Assembly (NCBI GenBank): GCA_035582835.1
Contig: JAYKAV010002508.1
Coordinates: 809,305 to 873,304 of the forward strand
DNA from: Phoebastria nigripes
Taxonomy: Eukaryota > Chordata > Aves > Procellariiformes > Diomedeidae
Direction of reading: 5' to 3'
DNA length: 64,000 nt
Below the pieces are notes generated by a model. The model made no database searches and was not told the DNA's origin. It saw nothing but the letters and a program-made list of their open reading frames with translations. A program made the position numbers and the translations under genes. Shown here in pieces: positions 43,750 to 56,400 of the stretch. How positions within the stretch are numbered: the first letter of the stretch is position 1; every line of letters begins with the position of its first letter.

Positions 43750-45037
43750 ATAAACCACAACATGATGTCATAGTGAAGACAATTTATCAGATAAATCTAT
43801 TTATTTTATTACTATTATTTTTATTAGTAAATTAGAATGTGTATAGTGCTAAACGTAAAATGCTTATAAGAGGACAATGAGGAAGGCACTGGCAGTTTAA
43901 GGTAGGTGCCTGCAACTTCTTCAAGTGGTGTGACAAACTGGCATTTTCTCTTCCAAACTGGAGGAAATTTAGAAAAGATAAATGTATCTGGAGGCAGTAT
44001 TTAATTTTGCAAGCAAACTTCACAAGGACATGTAAATAAAAATCTGTAGCTGCTCTGAACTTCATTTGCAAAGTACATTCGCTGGGGACTGTTAGCACTG
44101 CTGTTACCCAGTGAAATGCAGCAGGAACTGGTAAGGCTGCTACTTGCCATAGCAGCAAGGTATCCTCCCAATCATCAGCTCCCGGGAGAGTGAGATGATT
44201 ATTTATGTGCCAGGAGAACCAGCCCTGCTATGCTGCCAGGTCTCTACCTGCCTATACCCTCTACTACACGTGCTGTAGTGTTAGGAGCTGGCACAGCATC
44301 AATACACTGCCATGTCCATATGGAGTGTCATTTACTTGCTTCACATGTGCCTGGTGTTAGCTCAGTCGGATTCTGTGTCCAGTGACAGTGGTCAAGACTA
44401 AGGCAATCTCAAAATTCTCTTGGGGTTTCTGGATGGAAATTTGGTGATGAGTTTAAATATGATGTTTTATGGAAAGTGTCTGGTTTCCTCAAGCTTCGTG
44501 TTTTTCCTTGGGGGAGGTAGTAGGGTTAGGGGGTAGGCACACATTTCTGGAGGTTGCTATTGGTTTTCTTTGTCAGCATTTTCTATGATAGCTTCTGCAG
44601 TGGTGGTTTTCTGTGTATCTAATATACAATTCTAACTCCCATTCATAAGCTATCTAGATGAGGATGACTTAAGACCCTGAATGCTTGGAGCTCTGACTGG
44701 TCCCATGGATTCAAACTGTACCTGAGCACTCCACCTTCAGGCAAGTTTTAGCAGGATCCAGCGTTACAAACTAGCTCACAAACCCAGGCTATATTGGGAT
44801 ACAGAGATGAGTGATCACGTAGGCCTTTTTTCTTTTTTTTCATTCCTAATACTGTCAAAATTCAACAGCTTCTCCAGACTTGGTGGGATGTATCTGTTTT
44901 AACTGAAGGATTGAATGCTGTACCGTAGCCCTTGTTAGTTCTTCTGAGGCTTACTGAAGAGGTACCAAATGCAATAGCAATAGCTCTGTTTCTCTTCTAG
45001 AAACAATCACCACCTTTTTTTGGCTGTGCTCACTTAC
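43750..45037. other. Non-coding stretch, nothing recognised
   Basis: AT-rich sequence with a short (TTAT)-like patch near 43795-43830. A 108-codon minus frame at 43832-44158 begins hydrophobic (LLWQVAALPVPAAF) but has no promoter or splice support. Confidence 0.4.
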
Positions 45038-45297
45038 ATCTTGGCTACATCAGTAGATGGAAGAGCTTTTAAGTAAGAGCTTGAGAACTGATTATGAGTA
45101 AACTTTAGCCTCTGTGCTTCTGTTAAAGGCCAAAAATGCCTGTCTTTCTCTTCCTCCACATTATTCTCTGCCTTTTGATCTTGCATCTCAGTCTTTCCTT
45201 CCTGTTCTTCCATCATTTGATCTTCATAATCTTCTTCCCTCTGCAGTTTCTTACTATTTTCCCACATGTTTGTACTCCTCTCCCCCTCACCTCCCAT
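45038..45297 (-). CDS. Candidate minus-strand coding exon with consensus donor
   Basis: Product not recognised. On the minus strand the frame is open from 45336 to the splice donor at 45037, where the sequence reads AAGAT|GTAAGTGAG, a textbook 5' splice site. A Met codon lies at 45297-45295. The first two thirds are Glu/Gln/Lys-rich (QREEDYEDQMMEEQEGKTEM), likely helical or coiled. The last third is mixed (HFWPLTEAQRLKFTHNQFSS...LPSTDVAK). Leaving two bases, it exits in phase 2. No pyrimidine-rich acceptor was found, so it would be a first exon or have a weak acceptor at one of the CAGs near 45310-45325. The purine-rich strand favours open Glu/Lys frames, so the donor is the stronger evidence. 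Confidence 0.3.
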
Positions 45298-45336
45298 CCT
45301 TGACAGCCATTCTACTGCTCCTGTCTCCTCCAGCTC

Positions 45337-48300
45337 CTAGTTTTCCCCAGGTGTTGAACAAGTCTATGATTCATGTTTCTTGAAGTCCACGGCTGTTGTC
45401 TCCCCTTGCAGAGGAGGGAAGGTTCTCCATGCCATCTACTCCACACCTCACTGGAAATGAATGCAGTGAGAAATGCAAGAATGGTCCTCAGAGCAGAAAG
45501 TGAACAATCATGTTTGCAAGAAACTCTAACTTGGAGATCAAAACAAGGCAAAAAACTAGGAGGGGGCCAATGATGTTGGAAAGGTGGCAAATTCACAGAT
45601 CATAGAGGACTTTTTTAACAGGATATAGGAAATTATTAAAAGGGTTTGATACGGGCAATAACATAAATATCCCAGGTTGTTATTTAAAATTACAGTTAAA
45701 GATAAGGAATATTGTAGAAAGGATATTACATCCCAGTTCTTAGGCCAATTTCTCTTAGGGATCAGGATAAATTATGATGTTTGCGCACAGGACAGGGTGA
45801 AGGTGACTGTCCAGGCAGATTGTTCTACTGCAAGTTTGTTAAGNTCTCTGCAGAGTTTCTGAAAAAAGGTGATGGGCTGGCTGGAGCAGGGTCTGTGTCA
45901 CTCTGACTCACTATGTTCCTCCGAGTCACACCTTTAAGAATCTCTGGCCCATACCAATTGATTTGATCAGTGGTCTTGGGACCCTATGGTGCAGCCATGA
46001 CATAGTCTGCATAGCTGACTCTTGCCAGAAATTCTGCTGGCAGAAAAGCCATAGGGGAGGTGGGCTGGAGACTGAACAGCCCTACTCTCTTCCCCTGCCG
46101 ACGCTGGATCATGCTGGTATTGCTCTGTGGTGTGATCCAGCTGCTGCTGAAACAAAGCCTGTGCTGAGGCATGCTGACAGTCTGTCAGTCATGTACTTCT
46201 TGTTGACTCCAAATTCATTTAAAAAACCCCCAAAACTGAGCAAAATCTTTGATTAAAAGGGCAGTTGGTCAGACTAGCCTGACCTATCTCCTTTGTTTTA
46301 ACCTACCGTAAGCAGCTTTCTTTCTCTGGTAACAAATCATTCTGCAGCAGTCTACATTAAACCCAGAGTCTCTGTCAAAATATCTGAAAAGTAGGTTAAA
46401 TCTGATACAAATATCACTGGGNTTTTTTTTAATGGGATGTTTTTGAAATAGGGTGATTAATGCTGGTTGAATTAAATTAAAAAGGAGNGAGAGGAATGAG
46501 AAGAAACCAAATATAAAATCTGGAAATTGGGAATGAGAATGCTGAGAACAGGTTTGCCTTGACCTGATGGCTTTAATCTCTTCCTTTTTAAATATTCTTC
46601 CTGAACCTATAGAAACAACCTCTTTTACTACATGTGTATAGTTTGTTGTACTGAAGCACAAACAGGAAACTAATCTGGGATCATACTGATTGTCTGACTG
46701 TGCTTGTGTGAAGGAAGGAAACCCTTTGGGAATACAACACATATCTTGCCATGAAATCCTAGGCCTCCACGTTAGAATAAAGAAACATTTTATTTGTATT
46801 ACTTTCTTTAAATAATCTGCCCTCACACCCCCATGGCTTGACTCACTCTTTTATGCTGTCTTGTTTTTTACGCCATCCTGAGGTGTGTGAAGGGNATGCA
46901 TGTGTAATTATTTTTGGTTTTATTTTTTAAGCCTTGTCTTGATCAGTTCAGCATTGCCCATGGGGATCCAGGCATATGTGATNTCTCCAAGTTTATGGCT
47001 TGATTTGCTCCCAGATGCGCAAAGTCTATTCTGATTGACTGCGCTTTCAGAAGCTACAGCCAGCTAGCCTGCTCCAGACTTGCAGTAGCTTAGTAGCTCT
47101 GACCTTGGATTTGCTCAGGCACTGCACCACGCAGCCTGGCCGTATCATCTCCTCTCAGTTGGGCACATTCTGATGGCTGTAAAAAATAAAATTTGTTGAA
47201 TGCTAGTATCCAAAAGCAGCAGTGTAGCCGGGCAATGACTGGAATGCTCTGAAAAGATTTGGCAATCAGGAAGATGAACAGTTTATGTAAACATATAAAA
47301 TAGTGAAGGTTGTCTAAAGATCCTCTCATTAAGATATTATGTCTTATTATATATTAAGATATTAAAAGCAGAATCCTTCCTCTTTTCCTCAACCCAGCAC
47401 ATATATCTTCTATGGAAAAGGNTGTAAATAGAGACTTTCTCTTGGACCAATTTGAGTTTGCTGTGAACCAGAGATGGCTAAACTGCAAACCAATCTTGAT
47501 CAGGTAGCTGATGCTACCTGTGGCCAGAGACAGGATACCAGCCTACATGGGACACTGATGGTTTTTTAGGTGGAGAAGAGGAAATGGAAGCTGGCTAAGA
47601 CCTGCCACAGTCCCCTCTTAGTCATATATGTAGTCCCCATCAAAGGGATTGCATGGGGATTGAAAGTGACTCCCTGGCTACAGCAGTAGTAAACTTCAAG
47701 CCTTTAATTTTTCCCACCATTTGGAACAATGCATGTTCAAGCCTAGATCTGCTGGCTTTGGGGGTTTTCAGCCCCATCCTTGTCTTTGACCCTCCATGGG
47801 CAACAAGGCCAAGGCAAGGAAGGAGGATCAGATTATGTGAGAAAGGAAAGGTGGAGAGTTACTTCAGACTGCAGCCTAGCACATGTCCCTTTGAGTGGGA
47901 GACCTGCAGGGCCACGCAGCATCCTTTCTGCTGTGTTGTCCATGGTTTGGGGCACCCTCTTCTCTGTGGTCCACACACCACCATGTTCAGAGGATCAGGC
48001 TGATATGCAGTGTGTCTTCCCCTGAAAGGGCTGAGAGGCAGCAGGTATTTTTGGAGTGTGGCCCCAGCTCTGCTGGTTCTGAGCTCGTAGCTGTTCTGTC
48101 TGCTGCGAGGGTGCAGGGCATCCCTCTGCTGAGAGGCCAGAGGTGTGGCGGCCTGGAGTGCAGGCTGTGCAGCTTGCTTGCGCAGGTTTAGGAGTGGGTG
48201 ACAGATACACAAGATGGCCTGAGGGCTTGGAGAGTGGCTGGCCAGGCATAAATACCACAGCAGGCGGTGTACACAGCTTATACTGCAGGATTCAGGAGTC

Positions 48301-48600
48301 GGAGAGGTCTGGGGGATGCAGGAATGTGGAGTGGGGAGGAGGAGTGGATTCAGACCCTGCTTGGTAAAAGGGAGGAAGGTAGCAGATGGGTTTTAAGAAG
48401 GTGGAAGAGACATAGCCCCACTTTAGGGCTTTGGTTCAAGGAGATAGAGCCAGTGTACCAGCAGTGTGGTGAAATTCTGGTTTGCGAAAATGCAGTGGGC
48501 TCAAGACAGCATGTGAGGAAATAAACCTTGAGCTAAAGGCATGTAAGGATTTCTGTAGAAATGTGAGGCTTTTGCTTATATACATATTGGATCACAGCTC
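45337..48600. other. Non-coding stretch, N-rich
   Basis: Ns at 45844, 46422, 46488, 46895, 46983 and 47422. The 180-codon minus frame at 46284-46826 spans two Ns and shows no domain. From about 47,600 the sequence becomes gradually richer in G+C toward the CpG island. Confidence 0.45.
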
Positions 48601-49020
48601 CTAGCGTTACTGATACCTTTGCTGTACGGGTCCCGCCATCCCGTGTATAGCAGAGGGTGTCCCCGGGGAGCCTGCAGTCGGGTTCGGTACAGCGGGCAGC
48701 ATGGACCAGGATGCAGCACGTCCCACCCGTTTCGGTGCCCCCGGCTCTGCAAGATGCTGTCAAGCGCTAGCTGGGTTTGTCTGCCTGTGCGTCCCAGGTT
48801 TCTCCGGCAGCGGGCAGGCGGCGGGCCGGTGCGGGGCCCGCTGCAGCCGCGGGCCGCCGGCGCCACCTCCCGGGCGCGCCGCGCGTCGGCCCCGCCGGCG
48901 GGAGGGAGCGCGGGCAGCGCGGGCGCTGCCGGGCCGCCTTCCCCGGCGTCTTACGGGGCGCTCCCGCCCCGTCGTCACCTTGGGGGAGCGCGAGCGGCCC
49001 AAGTTCAGCTCTCGGTGGAG
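48601..49020. promoter_or_regulatory. CpG island, likely gene promoter
   Basis: By hand count about 54 CpG dinucleotides occur in 420 bp, against fewer than about one per 100 bp in most of the window. The core at 48781-48960 is almost entirely G/C. CpG islands of this kind mark constitutive RNA polymerase II promoters and first exons in vertebrates. No TATA box was seen; initiation would be dispersed. Open frames of 75-135 codons on both strands are expected from the composition and are not called. On the minus strand a donor-like AAAG|GTATCA occurs near 48620, and the direction of any transcript is otherwise undecided. Confidence 0.75.
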
Positions 49021-49454
49021 CACTGAGGATCACTGAGGTCTCTGCAAAAACAACGGAGCACCTTTAGTTCGAGAAACTTACCCAAAAAAATCGTTTAAGA
49101 CGGAATTTTCTTGAGGTGCAAAAGCACTGTGTAAAGGCGCTCAGTGTTGCTAGCCGTTCTTCCTTCTCTGTCTGCTAGCAGACTGCTGAGTATGTTGGAG
49201 GATCCTGAAATCTGTAAAAGTTACTGGTTTTCCAGTATATGAACTGGAAGATGCCACTTGCAAAAAATAGTTTTTCTTCCCTTGCTTATTAATTTTCCAT
49301 TATTTACTTATTATTTTTTGGTGTTAGAAATCGTCCTCACAGGATCTAACATTGCTGTATGTTAACCTGGTTCTCTTTTTATGCCAGACTTCAAGTAGAT
49401 GAAATAAGATTTTGCAGCAAACTGAGTTTAAAAAACCTCCAGCCAATCTTTGTG
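49021..49454. other. Flank of CpG island, nothing recognised
   Basis: The sequence returns to an AT-rich state within about 100 bp. Confidence 0.5.
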
Positions 49455-49655
49455 AATGGATTTAATGAGCACTGCACTGTAGGTAGGCTATTTACGTATA
49501 GCCGTGGTCTTTTTCTTTTTTCTTTTCTCTGGTTTTTTTTTTTTTTTTTTTTNAATGGATTTAATGAGCACTGCACTGTAGGTAGGCTATTTACGTATAG
49601 CCGTGGTCTTTTTCTTTTTTCTTTTCTCTGGTTTTTTTTTTTTTTTTTTTTTTTT
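49455..49655. repeat. Exact tandem duplication across an N, probable assembly artefact
   Basis: Positions 49455-49532 recur exactly at 49554-49631, a 99-bp shift. Each copy runs into a long poly-T tract, and a single N (49553) sits exactly at the junction. Two contig ends that overlapped but were joined end to end across the homopolymer would give this pattern. Confidence 0.85.
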
Positions 49656-52600
49656 GAGGGTGAAGAGTCAAAAGAAAGCTTCTGGCTTTCCTTGCAAAAT
49701 AAGTTTAGATACCNGATTTGGGCAGCTTCCTGAACTGGGAGCTTCCAGGAGCCCTAAAGTAGTGAGTTTTGCACTGAAAATAAAGACAGTTAGACTGGTT
49801 TAATTATCCATGTCTCAACCAAATAAACTGACAAGGATGTAGTCACTCGGCTGTGTTTCCTTCTTTCCTTCCTTTGAATCTTTCTTTTCTAGTAATGAAA
49901 GTCTGAGGTTTAGTCAATAACTCTTTCGGCCCTTTATGTGAAGAACATACTTGTGAATATTGTAGCATGTATTGAAACACAGTTTTGTTAATTCTAAGAC
50001 CAGAATGTGTAGCTTACAGAGTTGCAGGCCTGTGTAGTGCCTCTAACTGGGAGTCTTTATGAACCATGTGTATTAACCTATCAATAATCTCATCAAGAAC
50101 AGTAGTAGTGTCTTGAGGCACATCACACTGTTGAACATTTACTATAACCTTTCTGCAATGTGTGTGTGTCCATTTTATGAGTCATCTGAGGGGGCAGAGA
50201 TACACGAAATCCACTGAGTAGAGAAAAAGTGGAAGATTGTTTTCTGAGTTGTGTTTGTGTTTCATACAGCATACAAGGTAGCCACAGAGACAGTTGAATC
50301 AAGCTATTTGGGGGGGTGGGAAGAAGGACTGGGAGTACAAAGAGGTCAAGAGTGTCTTATAGGGCAGTGTCAGTGTGTAATTGCATCCTGAATGCTAAGA
50401 CTTACAATTCAGAGACAGTGTAGCTTTTATTTATACCCATTATAGCTTTTATTTATACCCATTAACAGAGCTGGAGCTAAACTCTATCAGCTGCTTTAAC
50501 ATGGAAGAGCCCCTTTTCCTGCAAACCTTTCCACTTCAGTCGTTGGATCATCCCAACAATGCTGTTCATACTGCCTGTGCTATAACTTTCATCTCCATCC
50601 CTGTCTTTGATTTGCAGACGCTCTAATTATGGGAGGTTTGTAAAGCTGTTAAAATGCAGAATATTGTAAAGGTCAGTTTTCCTCTGCATACTTTACTAAG
50701 CCAGGTAGACAGAGTTCTCTGCCAGCATTTCACTGCCTGAGGTGAGATATAGCATCAAGTCAGCTTATTCTCGTTACAGTGTTAGGCACATATTTTTGTG
50801 CTTTTTCTCTGCTAGACACCAAAAGAGGAAAGTTTTGCAAAGGTTAATGATTTAAAGGTGCCAGGAAGGATTTCTACAGAACAAAGGCCTTTTTTAAAGG
50901 TGGAAGCAGCAGAGAACTTGGAAGCTGTTAGTTACCAATATGCGGAATTGACTGGGAAAGCTCCCACTCTTCTAGCCCTTCACAGACAGATTGAGAGGGA
51001 CTCTAATGGATGTTACAAGAATTGGCTTCAATTATCTCTCATAAAACTTGCAGTACTTTCTGTCAGAGGGAAGTCGTACTTCTTGACAGCATATGAGATT
51101 TCTGCAATTCTGACTGGAATTTGGATACTTGCCACAGCCTGTTAAGCAAAGCAGCACACTCCAGTACCTTTGTCAAGCTTGTCTTTTCATTTAACTAAGG
51201 TTTTAGTTAAAAGAAAGTTACATTCTTGTGTGAGCATATTTTTAAATAGATCACATTATACAGAAGTATCTAGAGCTCCTAAGGGATTCAAATTCTGCAC
51301 GTGCAGCTTGGCATCTTCAGTGGGGAGTGATTTTTCTTCCTCCCCGCTTCACTCCCCCCCAATGAGTGGTGGCTCCCAGGATACCAGACCAGGAGAGGGG
51401 CTAGTATGATGAAACCTGAGTGGCCAGTGATTTCACACTAAGGTGATTTTGTGACTGAATGCAATACAGAAAACTCATCTTCGGAGACTTTCTACTTGGT
51501 GGAATCTTTAAAAAGCAGCTTTCAAAGTAAAATTCCAAGCAGAAAAAAAAAAACAGTTGTGTAGGATGCAATGTGAATAACAAGATTTTCCTAATTTTTG
51601 ACAAATGAATATGTAATTTTTTACTTCTTTCTGATTCTCACTCTGTTCTGAAACATTTCTCTTGCACCTGTCATGGGAATTCATAAATATAAGCACTTGG
51701 TATTTCTTCCACGTTTGGCCTGGCAACTTTATACTTCAGAGAACATTTGCTGACCTCTATCTTTATTTCTGAAAAATGCTGATTTAAAAACTTCAACTGT
51801 TTACAGAAAATTTTAGCTTCTGAAAAAACTCAGACTCAAATATATTATGATGAAAAAGTTTCAGGATGGTTTGTACTATGACTTAACAGTTTTGAGGATT
51901 TTTGNTTTTTTTTCCCCTGCTTAAAACCACTTTGCACAACATTTTTTACAAGTTTAAACTCTGATTTTTTTTTTTTTTTAAATCTTTAAATTGAAATGGA
52001 ATACTTCATTTCCTGAAAAAGATCTTTTTTCCTGCAAAATATCACCCTTCTTGAGATCTTTGGGGTTTTATCCTAATTNGGGAAAGAAAAAAATAAAAAT
52101 CACCGTATCAAAATTGTTAGTAAGATACGAAACCATTTCCCACTGGAGCCATGGGCACCTGAGTCTATTGGCCCAGAGTTTTGCATTATAGCTGGAAGGT
52201 CTTATACTGAAGACTCTGGATCAANTCATAATTTTGCCATATTTAGAGGAGAAATCTGATTTGGGTTTCTCTTGTCCCAGGACATTGTCCTCCCAAAGAG
52301 GATGTTGTCTGAGGTCTTCAGTGGGTGATTGGTTATTCTTGTTCCATGTTCAGCCTGAGCAACCTGAACTGAAGCATCATCTGAAAGTCTTATACAGTTC
52401 TGTAAGACATTCTGATGAAATGATGTGAATTAATTTTTTACTAGCTCTGCTGCCCTAACATGTGTCATGAAAGGAATAGGAGGTGAAGGCATCAGAAGGC
52501 ATCTTGTCCTCTGTATGNGAAGGAGGAGAATCCTGTGCAGGTATATACGGTATCTTTTTACAACGGAAGTTTCAAGTTCATTCATGGTAGAGATATTCTA

Positions 52601-53339
52601 GGTACATCAGTTACACCAATGCCCATATGCTTTGTTGTTCTTTCAGATTAGGCTGGTTGGAAAGGGGATGGAGCCTGTTCAGCCTGTTTACATTACTTAG
52701 GTGTTTGTGCCATACCTTCTGTGTCTCTTCTCATTTGTGAAAGGATAGGAGGAACGTGAATGAAACGTGGGGCCATATTTCCTAAGTACATTGACAGGAC
52801 TTGGCAACTCATCCTTCAGATCACCTTACAGATGAGATTCAGCAAGTTTTTCAGTCTTTACTGCTTCTCACAATCACTTTGAGTTTGATACCCTTTTTAT
52901 TAGAGACATGTTTCTTTTGTAGCCTGTCTCCTCAAAGTCCATCTGTTCGCCATGTTTTCTTCTCCATTTATCACATATTCAGAGTACTCCTGGGGCCATT
53001 TGACTTTTCTCTTTGTTAGTCACAATGTATCATCTGCTGTATTGGTGTTCCATCTAAGGAGTCTCTAAGGGCTCCTGGGAAGGACATGAAATATAAAATT
53101 ACCCATCTTTCTCTTCAGATCATCATGATAGTCCTCTGATCCCAGCGCACAATATCAGGGTACTTTGCTTTATGCAGATGAACATTACTATCTGAAGAAG
53201 AAACAAGATTCCAACTCCAGCTCAGTTAGGTATTTCTGAGTGCAAGCTCTCATCCTTCCCATCACCAGGTATAAATTTGTGCTAGGTCATTTGAGAGAAG
53301 GTCTACTTATATAGCTAACATCCTGGTAGCTAACAAGCT
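49656..53339. other. Non-coding stretch
   Basis: Ns at 49714, 51905, 52079, 52225 and 52518. A 95-codon plus frame at 50858-51145 is mixed in composition but shows no splice signals I trust. A 12-bp palindrome with a central CACGTG lies at 51295-51306. Confidence 0.4.
50421..50464. repeat. Perfect 22-bp tandem duplication
   Basis: The unit TAGCTTTTATTTATACCCAT plus TA occurs twice head to tail without mismatch. Confidence 0.9.
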
Positions 53340-53470
53340 GGTAGCTTGCCAGAGGATGTGGTTAAAGATTATCTGCCTTCAAAGTTCTCCAGGGGAACAT
53401 AAATTTAAAAGATTCCCTAGGGAGAGAGGTGGGAAGGTAGGTGTTAGGAGGTAATAATGGAGGTCTGTTC
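53340..53470 (+). mobile_element. Possible CR1/L3-like relic
   Basis: GCTTGCCAGAGGATGTGGTT translates to the LPEDVV pattern seen at the CR1-clade ORF2 end (LPxxVV...L..FK), followed by a weak CTTCAAAG. It is too short and diverged for a firm call. Confidence 0.25.
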
Positions 53471-56400
53471 CAAACACACCAGATTAGCTTTAGAAAACTT
53501 ACCTAGAAATCAAACATTTTTTTAACTGAAAGGAAAGGTCTGTGCAAATGCAAAGGTAGCATTGACNCAGTCAAAGCACTAAAGAACATCAAACTGGATC
53601 GTGTTTTTTCAAACATAAAGCTTATTTGTGACATATTNGGTAAGATAAGGAGAGGTATGGTATTACAGCATTGTCCAAGGGAAAGGATTGCCTGTTACAG
53701 AGCTCTGTTTGTCTTCCACTTTGGCCATTTTTGTGATCTGGCCTTGCTGCTATTGGCTTTCCCATGAATAATGTTGCCTTGAGTACTATGAAAAAGTATT
53801 ACTCTCTCCACAGATACTAGCATGAACTCTTAGGCTTGCATCAGACAGGCGATACGAGATTGCTGTTACTTCCTTGTTTTCCTACCACACAGAACAGATG
53901 TCCAAAGGCCCTCTTCCTGCTTGTTACCTGGAGATCCTGCCCTCTGTGGGTGACTTGGACTGGCCCAGCAGTAATAAAGATCTGACCTAACTAGATTCCT
54001 GAGCAGGACACTGGGATTTGGAGTAGGCTGAAGAGTAGGGTGAATGGACAAGTGATCCCTGGGGCACAAAACTAAACAGAGTCCTATTGTGCTGCTTTGC
54101 TATGCTTATTTATGTATGTGGCTATGTGGAGATTTTCCTGTTTCCATTCCTTTCCCTTTTTTGCAGTCGTAGTATTGGTGGCTCCATGCTTCTGAGAATT
54201 TTAATGTTTCTGAGTGGAGAAGACCCAGTGTCAGTGCTNACCAACACAGTGTGGCATTTTTTTCCTACAATCTGAAATAAAAGTGTAGCTCAAGGAAGGG
54301 TCTTGGGGTTTTTTGTTTTGTTTTCAAAAGATGTTTAGCTGGATTGATCCTGGCAGCAGGCAAAGACTGCAGACCCTTACAATCCTTTCCCATCTGTTCA
54401 CCTGCATGTGCTGATGCTTTTATTTTTGAACCAGGGAGCACCTCTCTCTTCTGTCTAGGTACCTCTGAGCCCAATGGGTGCTGGTCAGTGGTGATAACTC
54501 CGCAGTTCTGCAATAATCCAGAAAGCCCTTATTCATAAATAAGTAGTGTCTCTCCCAGACATCCGGAATATTTCAGTGTCCTTGAGATTCTCCTTTGCTT
54601 TTTCCTCTGCTTTAGCTAATATTTATTTTTATTTCTGATTCTTTTTTGCAGCTGCCAGCAAAAGTCTATGCAGCCTTGAGTCTTGGAAGTCAGATGTTGG
54701 TGTTATGAGTCTTATTTTTGCTCTTAGTACTGGCAGGGCACCCACAGGCAGTCTGAGATGGCTCCAGTTCATACTGTCCCTGGTTGTCAGGTCTGTGTGC
54801 TAGACGGAATAACTCTTCCTCTTGACTAGCTTTCCTGTTTATGTTTTTTTCATGTTTTCAAATGACTTCTCTTTTTCTGGATTTAAGCCACTTGATAATA
54901 ATTAACAATGCAAATGGCAGGCAGTAACAGTCAGTCTTCTCTTATGCTCCCTTGGTTCTAAGAGGATCTGACATAAATATAAATAATATAATTACAGTGC
55001 AATCTGTAAAAAACAAAGTTCCTAGTCCTGCTGAGGATTTCCCAGCGGGAGCAGGAAGGAGGAAGTCACTGCCATCCATGCTATGAAGAAGTAGCACCGC
55101 CCTATTGAAAGGAAATTTTACGGTTGCAATATCAGNCCCTATGGATTTGCTGTTTTCTCCTGCTGCGGAGGGAGTGGCTGCTGGTTTTGTGGAGGTGAAT
55201 TGTAAATCACTGTGATATTGTTAGTCTTTTTGCCAAATACCCACTATGGCCTGGGCCCCAGGGCCTGGCGCATGGGTTTGTTGCACTGAAGAAGGCTAAA
55301 CGTTTCCTTGCAATCACTTCCCTCTGTGCTCAAATATCCACCAGTAGTGGGACTTTGTCAGGCTCCCTGTGTTTTAACTGCAGTACACCTAAAAATAGGT
55401 AGATCTGGATTTTCCCGAAAATAAATGTGGACATAATTAAAAATTAAAAGTTTGTAGAGATTGAAAGCTTTTTCCCCATTGGCCTCAAGGACTCAGGCCC
55501 CTGGTGACGTGACTGGGATGGGCAGATGTATTACAAATGCCTTTCCAAGTCTCCTGAGTCTTTGCTCCACGTGAAGCTGTGTTGAGAAGGGAGAGCGAGG
55601 GAGGAAGAGGAAGAGGCAAGGCAGTAGCTTTCCTGCAGAAGAGCTTCACGTTCTGTACCAGTGGTAGCAAAAGCTGGGACTGCAGGCAGGAGGTTGCTGT
55701 GGTCTTGTCTTGTTCCCTGGCATTGGACGGTGGCTTTTGCTACTGATCTCCTTTTGAGGTGACATCCAGTCTTCAACACTCAGTGTCTGGCTCTTTGGAG
55801 TATCTGCCTTCTAGATATATTGGATTGCTTTTATTGTTATTAAAATTAGAATAATCATTTCCAACAGGAAGCTGACCAGATGTCCTCATTTAATCAGAAG
55901 AGATCCCTTTTTTCTGTGTAACATCCAGCTGTCCNAGCACTTTTCAGAGCAGACCCATTAATCTCAGTTTTCTTGGTGCTGAGATTCCTGAAAGCTGTCA
56001 AGTATTGCTCATTAATAATTGCATCTCTGATCCTTTCATCAGGAGTAAAATATGACTCAAAACTCTAGGAAATAGTGGTTAGTGCTCAGAACTTCTTTAA
56101 TAAGAAAAGGAAACGATGCTTAATTTGCAAGGGAATGCTTCAGTCCCATCCCCAGTATAAAATGTTTTTAAAAGAGTTCATTATGAAAGTATTTTTGGAT
56201 TATCTTTGATTTAGCTTGTGCACTGTTTTCTCAGACTGTAGGAATGTGGTCTGACAGAATGTGTACGGGATCAAAAAGACACATTTTGACATACTGGAGG
56301 TCTGGAAGACTGGGCAGGGAGCTGACTTTGGCTTGGCATTACAAGAAGGGAAGTTTTCCTTAAGAATGATAGCCACTGTTGAAAATGAGACTGATTCACA

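Noticed and set aside
46284..46826. 180-codon minus-strand open frame
   Set aside because: It spans two Ns, has no domain, no splice or promoter context, and its length is near the chance maximum for 64 kb on both strands.
48576..49067. Multiple overlapping frames on both strands of the CpG island
   Set aside because: GC-rich DNA lacks stop codons; several frames are open at once, so none is evidence of coding.
49359..49803. Frames with Phe repeats
   Set aside because: They are translations of the poly-T tracts in the duplicated, probably misassembled segment.
54652..54708. Strong acceptor followed by 18 open codons
   Set aside because: No good donor and no poly(A) signal in range.
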